Assembly: GCF_014898815.1 (NCBI RefSeq)
Contig: NW_026515542.1
Span: 682,001-746,000, forward strand
Length of the DNA stretch: 64,000 nt
Source of the DNA: Panonychus citri
Lineage: Eukaryota; Arthropoda; Arachnida; Trombidiformes; Tetranychidae
Direction: 5' to 3'
Within the stretch, counting starts at the first letter, position 1. Every line of letters begins with the position of its first letter. Position numbers and translations under genes: made by a program. Below the pieces are notes generated by a model that was not told the DNA's origin, made no database searches, and saw nothing but the letters and a program-made list of their open reading frames with translations. Positions 50,652 to 61,081 of the stretch are shown in pieces.

Positions 50652-53600
50652 GGAGCAAGTAAGGTGGGTGAATATTGAAAGATAAGATGATGAGGATAAA
50701 GAGAAGGAGATGAAGGAGAGAGATGCAATCTTGATATGTGAGTTAATCAACCAGGAAATAAGGAAGTGAAAAGGCTTCAGAAAGAGGTGGTGGTGGTGGA
50801 GGAGGAAGAAGGTACCATTGGCAAGGAAAATACAGCAAAGGAAAAGTGGACAAAGTAAACTTTCACTGGACAGTGGATGTTAGTTTGATGAAGATTCTGA
50901 AGGAAAAAGAGAATGTGATTAATCATGGGAAGACAGAACATCAATTTCGAACATTTCCGGTTCTGATGGAACTTTTTTCATCTTTCTTTTTTGAAGGGTC
51001 TAAAAAGGTGATGGAAATAATGAGATAACCAATGTAGACTAGAGAGAGAGAGGGAGAGAGAGAAAAATGAGTGAGCTGGATTCAGAAGCAAGAAAGAAGT
51101 TGTTGATAGATTGAAGGTTGAGGTCACTTTTTCTTCGTGTCATCGATATTGAAATAATGAAAACTTGAAATCATTGAAACTTTTAACTGTTCATTGATTG
51201 CATCTAATTTCTTGATAATATCGATGATGACTATTGATAAATAATTGTGGGTGATGATTAGATGATTAAAGATAATCTTTTGTTATTATTATCATTGTTT
51301 ATGGTTGGACTTTTTTGTCTTTGTCTTTTCCGTATTATTATTATTATCTATTTGTATGAATTTCCGTTTCCATCTTTATCCTTGTTACTAGTTTTTCCCG
51401 ATCCATTTGTCTTGATTCATTTCCTTTTCCTCTTTTTTTTCACAATCTCTCCTCAATCCCTCCACATCAACATCATACTGATTACGTGGCTCAGCTTTAG
51501 TTTTATCGTTCATATAACCTTTATAATCATCTTCATCTAACAATAAGATTGCAATAGACAAATGACCAATCTACTTATTACTATTCTGCCTGATCAATTG
51601 TGGATAACAAATTATCACGCAATCAACAAATCTCAGAATTCATTAGCTAACCTCGCCCAGCTCATCAATACTAAATCATAATCAATTCACAAGAATCATC
51701 ATCAACCACCAACTTATAATCAACGCCTCTTCCCGTTTCAATACCATGTATCATCATAATCTTTTATTATTATTATTATTTATATTCACTGGCCAGTGGT
51801 CAGTTATCACCAACTCTCTCTCTCTTTTTTTGGTATATTAACCGCATCCAAATCCATTCATCATTTTAAGTTATCATTATAATGATCGTTGTTATTATTA
51901 TCCTTATGATCAACTTTTATCAATTGATATAAACCATAGATTCATATCAATTAACTGAATCATTTTACGTTACAATAAATTAAATGTAACAATTAACTTG
52001 ATGTTTATATCAGATAATTATAATTGTAATCATAATAATAATAATCATGGGTTTCTGGTTACTACTCAATAGGAAACTCATGATAATAATAAGGAGAAAC
52101 AATTAAATATAATTATAACAATAAACGTGATCATTTTTTTTTGTTTCAAATTATTATCATTGTTTTAATATCAAAATAAGACAACAAATTGACAATTTAA
52201 TGCATTTAAATACTCATCATGATGTTGATTAACAATTAAAGTGCAATTAAAGTTTCAATTGTTCTCATAATTGTTTCAATTGTTTCAAGTATCATTTTGT
52301 ATTCAAATTTCATTTGATTATCTTTCAAATTGTTTGCTTATCCATTATCAAGATTATCGGGAAAAAGTTGATTATTGATTAATTTACTAAGAATTGATTG
52401 TAATTAAAGTCAATATAATCTGTTAAGAAGCTTTTTTTTTATATTCCTGATTCAGATTAAATTACTCTTGGTTCATGGTTAATGTAATACAAGGTTGAGA
52501 GATTGAATTATTAGTTAACTATTAATTGAAAGTAATCACGTTAATTCAGTTGAGAGGATAGTTGTTACTTGAAATAATCAAAATAAAACTGTAACTAAAA
52601 TTAAGGTTATAAAGGGAAAGTGAATGGAGAAGATGATTAAGATAATTAAGATGATGAAACAAGTAAATTAAATCAAAATGTGAACCAAGAAAAAAGTGAT
52701 ATTTAATCAAGTAGATAATCAGGAAAGTTTCAGAAAATCATTGACTGGGAACGAGAAAAACCATTACAAACAATTACGATTAATATTGATAGTTGATTAA
52801 TGTAATGGTGATGATGATTAACTTTGTTTTTCATGTTATTATTCAAAATCAATTGATTCGTAAGATAATCAAAAAAGTTTGATTATCTGATTAATATTCA
52901 AATGTTATCATGAAATGATGATCAATTTTCATCTACAATCAAATCGTTATGATTATTGTCATCAATATGATTCTGTTCAGTTTAATGATAATCTCACATT
53001 GGTATTGTGGTCTTATTATTATTACGATTATAATGAATACCTTTGAGTTTGCTTTTGTTTCTGTGTATTCATTGAATGTCTTGTTAATCAACTGAATATT
53101 CATCATGTACCTGAATCAATATATTAATACATGTATATGAGTCTGGAAGTTTTTTCTGTTCTTCTAATTTTCTTAGTAGTTATTTACAGAGTTTCCGTTG
53201 TTCCGTGAATAAAGTTATGACTCCTGAGTAATTTCAAGTAATCTGTAACAATGACATGATTATGGAACATGGGAAAAGATAAACCTAAGAAAATGATTTC
53301 TGTCAGTTTCCTATGTAATTAACATAATACACCTGAATATCTCTCGAGGGTTTATCTTTATCATCATCATCATCTAATTCATTTCTTAATCAGAGAATGA
53401 AATAAAAAAGTTCCAAGCAATTAGGATTACATATGATAATTAATGATGATAATAATCATATTCTTATAATAGTGATGGAAATGATAAATTTCAATTCTTT
53501 GAGCTTTTCGGTTCAAAATCAAGTTCAAATCTTCAGATTGAATGTTCAATATTAACAATTGAGAAATTAATTGTTGATATTCTGATGCTTATCATCAACA

Positions 53601-54816
53601 ATTAAAGTTGGATGGTCAATATAACTCATTGTGTTGATTTTCAATCATAATTAAATGATATTATCATGATAACTGATATGATAATATTATCTAACTTGAT
53701 CACGAAAATGGCGATATTAATAATTACGATTGTGATAATAATGGATTAATTGTGATTAAAGTTTACCATATTAAGATGCTTATGGTTCTTTTTTTCAACA
53801 ATTAACTTGTGAGAATTAAATTTAATTATATGTCATTAATTGTAGATTGTATTTTGTTTGGTTGGACTTTGGTTATAATTAATATTCTCATGATTATGAT
53901 GATGATTAACAATTGTAAGCTAAATATTAGCATTAACATTATTGTGATTAGTATTATGAGTATGTAATTAAGGTAATTGTGATTAACTATTAAAAGTACA
54001 TATCAATGACGTTTATCATCATTAGGATTGTTGCAGTTGCAATGTCAATCAACTAATGAATTAACCCATTAATTAAAAATAGTTAAGAAAATGTTGAGTA
54101 AATAATTAATTCACTTTTCTTGTAATTGGTAAATTTTTTGGATCATCATTCAGGTAAATTAAGGTTTTTTTTTGCTCAAGTTAATTGTTGGATATTAATT
54201 TCACAGTGAAAGTGTTCATCTCAATCACAATTTAGCTTTTAATTGTTGATGATTAGTGAAAAATGTTACAAATTAATTTAATTTTACTTTCTTTAGGATT
54301 TTATAGCTTTAAGATTTGAAAGAGGAAAAAGTTATTTCCTGTTTCCGTTTAAATGTATTTCTCTTTAATTGTGATTAAGTTAATTTCTTGCCTCTGTTAT
54401 CAGAGTAAATCATTATCATTAAGGTTAGTTAATTGCGATTAATTATCGGATAGGAAAAAAAAACAAAACTTTTACTTAGATTTTAACCTTAGGGTTAAGA
54501 TAATTTAACCTTGTTGATTGTTGATCTATCATTGAAATTTAGGTTAATTGTTGATATTTTAGTATCATAACGATTTTTTTGATTTGTTTTTTTTGCCATC
54601 AAGTTAATTGCAAGTAGAGATTTAATTGTAATCATTAGTAAGAATCACTAATGATACAATATGTAATTCTGGATCAAGTTAAACGATTTGTTAGTAGCCT
54701 ATTGTCATTAGGAAATTATTAATGGCAATAAATTGTTGATCTTAACGAAATGGTTTGTATTGAATGATTGATTGGTTAATAGAAATTAACAATTAGCTTG
54801 ATATTAATTAACTTAC

Positions 54817-55615
54817 TTTGAGCAAAAGGTACGTAAATGTTGAGATAGAGACAATCCTCTGATTGATTGCGAAGATAAGGAATTAATCGTTTCAAATGAG
54901 CTGATCTTCCCTCAGGCAAATCAAATGTTGTTGACGATGAAGATGAGGAAGATGAGGATGATGAAGAAGAAGTGGTAGATGATGTGGAGGGTGATGAAGT
55001 TGATGATGATTGACCATTGGAATTAGAACTGGAAGATCGATGGCCTTTGTTTTCATCGTCGTTACAATTACATTGTTTTAGATTGATATCTGGTAATTTT
55101 TGTGGACAAACTGGACCAAAGCGATTGGACAGTTTAACACCTCGCCAGTGGGTTGGTGTAACTGGGTGCATGAATCGTAGTGACCCAATGGGCGGTGAAG
55201 CATAAGGAACACCAAGGAAAACCTCAACCGGTGTCATCGAGGCAAGATTTGATTTGGAAGGGGTAAAGGGAGATGAGGATGAGGATGAGGATGGAGATGG
55301 TGAACCTGAAGGTAATGATGTTGTTGATGATGTTGTTGATGGTGAGGGTGAAGGTGAAGATGGTGATGAACGAGATGATCCTGATGGGTAACCAGGTTTA
55401 TCAATATTCTTGAAGTTAATCACAATTCCCCTTAAGGCACCATATTTGGTGATCACTGAACGAGGTGAAAGTGTTTCAGTTCCATCATGGGGAATATTTG
55501 AATTCCCGTTAATTTGTAAGACATTTGAACACAAAAGGAACAAAAATAAAAGGTGTAAACCTTGATAATTATCATGATCATTATGATGACCAACAACAAT
55601 CAACGAACTGGACAT
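54817..55615 (-). CDS. Neuroligin-type first coding exon (partial gene)
   Basis: Neuroligins are postsynaptic adhesion proteins with an extracellular, catalytically inactive cholinesterase-like domain that binds neurexin. This exon gives the signal peptide (GLHLLFLFLLCSNVLQ, about residues 19-34) and the start of the cholinesterase-like domain: TKYGALRGIVI, VEVFLGVPYASPPIGSLRFM, LSNRFGPVCPQKLPD and YLRNQSEDCLYLNIYVP. The last phrase is typical of neuroligins. The ATG at 55615 begins 266 codons plus one base, ending at CAAA|GTAAGT (54817/54816), so the next intron is phase 1. Two Ser/Pro/Thr-rich insertions (about residues 74-118 and 195-230) are unusual; family members normally have short loops there. 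No further exon is recognised to the left in 54.8 kb, so the first intron may be very large. The active-site region lies in missing exons, so a catalytic carboxylesterase is not strictly excluded. Confidence 0.85.
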
Positions 55616-57947
55616 CGTGTAAGTTGATATTAAAATCCTAAGTGGAATCGTAATCGTTTACCAATTAAATGGTTAATCCTTAGTAACCAATGGACAAGGA
55701 AACAGAAATCAAAACAAAACAATATAAAAGGAAACAATTAATCAACAATTACAAAAACACTAATTTAGTTTTACACTTTTTGTTTATAATCCAATTTTGA
55801 TGTTAATCCACAACAATTAAGCTTTTTGGTGTTGACAGAATCACAAGTTTTACTTTATTGTGTAAGTTGATTGTGATTGGTTTGTAAGTAAGTTAACAAT
55901 TTAGATTAAATTGATTGTTGTTGATAAAATTTGATCAAAAATATGAGATGATATTGGATTAAATTGATAATCAAGAGAAACTTATTCCATTTAAAATGTT
56001 TCCATATTAAAGGAAGATATTTTCTATCATATTTTAGACCATGTTGACAGTTTTCTTGGAAGAATCAATGAGAGAAAGAGGAAGAAAAGTTCTAAATCGA
56101 ATTTAAAATTTTTCGAAATTGAAACAACACATAGAATTCACTGAATAAGAATGAGAAGAAAAACTTTTTTTCTTTTTCGTTCTCGGTGGAAGATAAAAGG
56201 TCACCGAATGATGATAAAGATGAAGATAAATCAATTCCCTGGACGATATTTTCTGTGTATTTGAATGTTGATTATTTGACCAAATCAACTGATTCCAATC
56301 AATTGAACATCAATCAGAAATAAATAATAAAACTCAACTAAATGGGAAATTTACTAATCAAATGATTGACATTTGTATCATTAGGTAAAAATGATTACTA
56401 TCATGTTCATCATCATCATGGTCAGTATCATCCTAATCATCTGAATGGGATGAAAATTGGATTAACATTATTACTATTATCATGATAATCATTGTTGTTG
56501 ATCATTCTGATTTCTTTTCATTGACCATTGGTCATCCTAACCTAAAAAAAAGTTGATGGACGCAAAAAATGAAAAATGATCCTGAGGTTTATTTTTTCAG
56601 ATTTTGTTTTCTGATTGTTGATGTAATCATAACAACAACATCAACAATGATAAAATATATAAAATATTCAATATTAATATTTAATATTATCACTTAACTG
56701 TTAAACTATTATTATGATGATTATTATTCAAGTGAAGATTACTGATTGTATTAAATTGTTGGATGTTAAATTGGTTGAATGGATTCTGATTCTGGACATG
56801 GAGTCACTCACAATGGCACCTATTCAATGGTGTCACAATATAATCAATCTTTATAACAATAATAATAATAAATGATGAACAACAATTTAGATCATTGAAT
56901 TATTTTCTTTTTCCAAAATAAAAGTTTACTCTCAAATTGATTGAATAACTTTAAACTTTAATTCCTGAATGTTCATTGATGATTACACACCGATTTAGAT
57001 GATTATGATGATGATGATTTGGTGTACAATTGATGATGGATGATAATAATTTCACAAGATTATCAATTTTATTTGATTGTTGTTGTTGTTGTTATTTTAA
57101 CTGTTTACTAAGTTCATTGAAAGGGTAACATTTATAAACTGACGAAATGATTTCAGGATAAAGTTTGAGACTGTGGGAGTTACTTTGGTAATGGGAGAGT
57201 ATGATGATTAGAAAAGAAAGAGAAAGAGAAAGAGTGGAAATATTATTGAGGAAAAGGCTGAACAAGATGATGATGATGATGATGATGATAAAGAAGATGA
57301 GAAAGACTGAATTCTGAGCAACAATTTTCATCCACTAACTGGGAGTTGAAATGAGAATCCCTCCCAAAGAACCGATAGATGGCTCTATGAATTTCTCTTT
57401 CGATTCCTTGGTTAATTGTTCCTTTTATTTTCTCCTAATTGTTACAATTAAATTACATACACTCTCTTCATTAAATCAGCTTAAATTGTCTTACAACTAA
57501 TCATTTCCTTTGCCATTTTTTTTTACTTTCAATTTTTAATTTTCTTTACTTTTTCTCCTCTTGCAATTTTCATCTAATAATTTAGATTTTTTTTTTCATT
57601 TTTAAGTCTCGTTTTTTAATGATAATTATTATTTTTATTTACATACTTGTATTTGATTTTATTAACTTTGTTAATTTTCTCGTAATTTTATTTCCATTCA
57701 ACTTTAATTGTTAATTTTTCTAAATTGTTTTTTTACTTTGTTCGACTGCTCATAGATGGCGGTTGCTTCTTCTCCGATTGAGTCGATAACTGGTGACATC
57801 TTTTGGTCGTTTTTCCAAGTTTTTGGGTTTGTTTTTGTTTTGATGTAATTTCTTTTTAGAGAATTAAAATTGCTAATTTCAACTAAATAAATTACATTTA
57901 ATCAGTGCTTTTGGTATAAAATTAAAGAGCTAAGTGTGGAGATCAAA
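55616..57947. other. Upstream region of the neuroligin exon; no gene seen
   Basis: AT-rich sequence 5' of the neuroligin start and 5' of the retroelement. It holds a (GAT)n run near 57266-57290 within the shadow ORF at 57092-57331. The last 250 bases (from about 57740, with AGATGGCGG) may be the 5' UTR/promoter of the retroelement, but its 5' end cannot be fixed without a second copy. Confidence 0.45.
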
Positions 57948-58061
57948 ATGAATCCAAATAATCAGGTAAGATCGGCAAGACAGAATACCCTGAGACAGAA
58001 TACTGAATAACACGTTTTTTATATACAAAAATGAACTATGACACTAATAACTTCTCGACAG
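57948..58061 (+). other. Candidate 5' mini-exon and 96 bp intron of retroelement ORF1
   Basis: ATG at 57948 gives MNPNNQ, then CAG|GTAAGA at 57965/57966. The best acceptor is TCTCGACAG at 58061, and joining is phase 0 into NTFTLPYFKD of ORF1. Unspliced, the frame hits TAA after 20 codons. Three copies of GACAGAATAC (near 57973, 57988 and 58057) give three possible acceptors, all followed by the same AATAC. Introns in the sense strand are unusual for a LINE. If it is not used, ORF1 starts at ATG 58038. Confidence 0.5.
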
Positions 58062-59309
58062 AATACATTTACTCTTCCTTATTTTAAAGATCCTCCACCA
58101 GAATTATATGAACAATACACCAAAATGAAAGACCAAATGTCCAAATTTTTTGAAAAAGGATCCATTGATCACCAAAAAATATCGGACTATTTAAACAATG
58201 CACCAGTTCAAGAGATTGAACACTACACCCGACTAATTTTACAACTGATGGAGAATCCAGTTGATGAAAACGGAAAAAGAATGGATAAACGAAAGTTAGA
58301 ATGGATTAAAAAATTGATATCGACCTTTCAGAAGACGATTCAATTAAGAAATGCTCAGGAAAATGAAGAGTCTGCTACCACCCAATCCGTTATCGCAGAA
58401 ACAGTTACCGATGAACAACAAGAGGAGACCCTAGAAGAAGAGGAGATTCCCCAAAAGAAACAAAAAGTGATCAAGGACCAAGAGACTCTAAATAAAACAA
58501 TTCAAACACAAAGAGAAAGTGATATTAAATCACGTAATATCCTCAAAACAACAGCTAATGTTCCAAAAAACTGGTGGCCATGGTCAATGAACAGACTCTA
58601 CAAGATCAAAGTTACTGGACCCCAGGAAAATAGATCAGTTGATTTTCTCACAGATAGAATCTCGAACTTGGATGTTGAATACCAATTCAAGATCACTAGG
58701 TTCAGAGACTTCAGCATCATAATGGTGAATGATGAAGATCAACGATCGGATCTATTTAGAAAACTTAAACAAGAAGAAATAGCAGTTGAGATACTACCAT
58801 GGAAGAAGCCGCAAATTAAAATCAATTTCCTCTTTCCTCCCATCAACCAATCATGGGAACAACACATAAATCGTATAATGTTCATCAATGGTTTCCGAGA
58901 CCAGAAACAATTTAATCTAATTCACTACTACGAAATGGGATTAAATACAAACAAATGGGGCGTTGTCTTGGAGGTCTCTCCGGCAATACGCTCGATGTTG
59001 GAAACTCGATTAAATGGACGAATCTCATCAGGAGCTAAATTTCATACGGTACTGGATAACTTCCCAGTACTAACATGTAAGCTTTGTCATCGCCTTGGTC
59101 ATATCAAGCGAAACTGTCGTAATCAACTGAGATGCATAAGGTGCTCTAAGCAACATGTCTCATCAGTTTGCACATCGAAAGAGTATCTTTGTCCCTCGTG
59201 TGGCAAGAAAGACCATCAAGCTTATAGCAAAGACTGCAAACTTTATTGCTCGGCTTTGCAAACAATAATATCGGACTGCGATTTTAATTACAATAACTTA
59301 ATGATGTGA
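58038..59309 (+). CDS. Retroelement ORF1: gag-like nucleic-acid-binding protein
   Basis: This ORF1 protein should bind element RNA to form the ribonucleoprotein used in target-primed reverse transcription. 423 codons from ATG 58038, or a variant start by splicing from 57948. Residues 1-115 are helical. Residues 115-150 are Glu/Lys-rich. The middle (from about NWWPWSMNRLYKIKV to ILPWKKPQIKINFLFPP) resembles the RRM-like gag region of Jockey/R1 ORF1 proteins. Three zinc knuckles follow: CKLCHRLGHIKRNC from residue 347 (CX2CX4HX4C), CIRCSKQHVSSVC from 366 (CX2CX3HX4C) and CPSCGKKDHQAYSKDC from 385 (CX2CX4HX6C). An AATAAA at 59433-59438, after the stop, could end an ORF1-only transcript. No disabling change is seen, which argues for a young copy. 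Confidence 0.85.
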   Translation: MTLITSRQNTFTLPYFKDPPPELYEQYTKMKDQMSKFFEKGSIDHQKISDYLNNAPVQEIEHYTRLILQLMENPVDENGKRMDKRKLEWIKKLISTFQKTIQLRNAQENEESATTQSVIAETVTDEQQEETLEEEEIPQKKQKVIKDQETLNKTIQTQRESDIKSRNILKTTANVPKNWWPWSMNRLYKIKVTGPQENRSVDFLTDRISNLDVEYQFKITRFRDFSIIMVNDEDQRSDLFRKLKQEEIAVEILPWKKPQIKINFLFPPINQSWEQHINRIMFINGFRDQKQFNLIHYYEMGLNTNKWGVVLEVSPAIRSMLETRLNGRISSGAKFHTVLDNFPVLTCKLCHRLGHIKRNCRNQLRCIRCSKQHVSSVCTSKEYLCPSCGKKDHQAYSKDCKLYCSALQTIISDCDFNYNNLMM

Positions 59310-59432
59310 ATTTAAGAGCTAACCCGATCTGGCTTTGCTCCATTCACACCACTAATACGATAACAAAATCCAAATAAGGAAATAAGAATATGAAATGAAA
59401 ATCATTTTAATGATGTATTTGAAATCTGAACA

Positions 59433-59438
59433 AATAAA
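59433..59438 (+). terminator. Plus-strand AATAAA between ORF1 and the antisense gene
   Basis: A canonical poly(A) signal 124 bp after the ORF1 stop and before the antisense gene's stop. If used, ORF1 and ORF2 would be on different mRNAs. Such hexamers are common by chance in DNA this AT-rich. Confidence 0.35.
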
Positions 59439-59455
59439 ATTTTTGCATTATAAGT

Positions 59456-61016
59456 TTACAATGGTCGCCCAATTGGTAATAAATCGTAATCAGCAAGCTG
59501 ATAGAATAACAAACTTCCTTCGGTGTAGCGATCAAATAACTCAGGTATTGGCTCATGATAACAACCATTATTAACCTCCTGATATCCACTCTGAGTTTTG
59601 ATATTGATGCAAGTATGCCAACAACTTGGGACATAAGAAGCATGAGGCTTGAGGTAACGATCACCGAATGACTCTCCAGATTTAGTCTCGTAGGTCATGT
59701 AAACGCAACTGAATGCGAACCTATTGAAAACAAAACGCTGATCGTCGATAGTAAGAATCATATGCTCCTCTGGTATTATTTTAAACTCGGGATTTTCCAT
59801 AAGTGGCCCACGTAAACTAATCGCCATAAAATCGGGTATACGAATCAACTCAAGATCCTCGATGCTGCGATATCCACTCCCGCAAATAACACCGTCGATG
59901 ACATTGGGACATGTGACCTTGATTGTCTGACGCCAATAAAAAGGCTCAGTCAGAACTTCAGAGATTCTGATAGCTTTTAACTCGACACAAGTATCACCTG
60001 GGAGCTCAAGCACTGGAAAATCGTAGGTGAAAGAGTATCGAAAATTTACACAATGTCTACAAATAAAAACTCCTTTAACGGAAAACATATACTTGTTGCG
60101 AAAAACTGGATCATTGTTAGCGAGCTTCCGAATGAGATCATAATAGGTATCACTTTCAAGTCCTCCGGGTGTTTCATAGCTTCGGGAACAGAAATCACTT
60201 AAATGTCGAAGCATAAGCATCTGGTGATCATCCAGATCCAAATCGTTGTAAGGTCTACTCTTGGTTGGAGGCTTAACTATGACATTTGGAAACAATTTTT
60301 TCTCGAGATGAGGAGGTAGATTTTTAATCACGAAATCATCTCTCACAGAAGCTTTTATAACGTCTCTAAGGAAATTGTAGATTACAATGACCCACAAATT
60401 AGGTGGTTCAACTCTATCGACTAGATTCCTTCTCTTACGAGGGTTAACGGCCTTTTTGTTTCCTATTGAATCATAGGCCTTTAAGAAGCATGGAAATAAA
60501 TCATGAACGAAGGTATGTGAATGAAGAAGAGGAAGGAAAGCCGAATTGAAAAAACAGTGGCCTCTCCAGTTGGGTAACGCTGTCAAAACACGAGGCTAAA
60601 TGTAAAAGAAAAGAAATGAAGAAACATTAGAGTCGCTTGTCGGTAACTGATTTTGCGAAATGAGATCTTACCATTAGTATTGTTGGGTCTCTTCTAATAA
60701 GGACATTTATCAGAGTAAAACAACTCATATCATGGGCTTTACGAAAATCCAAATGAACACCAACTCCAGTAAAATTCTTACCATAAGAATTAACCTTGAC
60801 CTTAACAATGTAGAAAATTTCATCATCTCGATTATAAGTGGTGTATATAAGGTCGGTGATTCGTATGGATCCATTATGCAAAGTGAGAAACTCGCGAACC
60901 AATGTAAACTTAGCACCCAATATAAAATAAGTATTCACATATTTATTGAAAAGCGTTGATTTAATGAAACCATTGAACTCACGTAAAGAAAACTCAGGAG
61001 GAATCTTTGAAGCCAT
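59456..61016 (-). CDS. USP-like cysteine protease (deubiquitinase fold), two exons, antisense in the retroelement
   Basis: Exon 1 is 61016-60672 (115 codons) and exon 2 is 60595-59456 (379 codons plus stop). The 76 bp intron has GTAAGA and CATTTAG and joins in phase 0 (...DPTILM-PRVLTA...), giving 494 aa. Exon 1 (MASKIPPEFSLREF...) is unrecognised. Exon 2 opens with a USP Cys box: LPNWRGHCFFNSAFLPLL, with Cys129 and Asn124 placed like the nucleophile and oxyanion Asn of USPs. FICRHC and a later TCP...VICGSGY could form the USP zinc ribbon. The His box is YVPSCWHTCINIK (His442), with Asn457/458 where the third residue sits, and the domain ends GSLLFYQL like the usual LFY ending. USPs cleave ubiquitin from proteins; stabilising retroelement proteins is one possible role here. 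The ATG is 65 bp from the ORF2 ATG, back to back. Related ubiquitin-like proteases (OTU, Ulp1) are known in other transposons; a USP in this position is not known to me. Confidence 0.65.
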
Positions 61017-61081
61017 TATGATGATTTGAAAAAAGTGCCAGGGAAATAGGGTTGTTACTACCTGGCAACCAAATAAACAAA
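61017..61081. promoter_or_regulatory. 65 bp divergent spacer between the protease gene and ORF2
   Basis: It separates two opposite ATGs. It contains TGCCAGG...CCTGGCA, a perfect 7 bp inverted pair spaced by about 20 bases (61036-61067). Transcription must start inside or across it for both genes, so a bidirectional promoter or overlapping leaders are likely. Confidence 0.4.

Larger units (their letters stand above)
37607..54816. other. 17 kb gene-free AT-rich stretch, probably neuroligin intron
   Basis: No ORF with a family signature was found on either strand. The sequence repeats ATCATCATGATAAT-like wording, TCATGA palindromes and CT/GA microsatellites. From about 51.7 kb to the exon it changes to dense AATTA/TTAATTG words. 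Since the neuroligin exon at 54817 ends at a GTAAGT donor pointing leftwards, this is most simply its first intron. ORFs at 43517-44186, 48885-49586 and 51262-51540 are TC-rich or ATG-rich artefacts. A small neuroligin exon could have escaped me. Confidence 0.5.
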
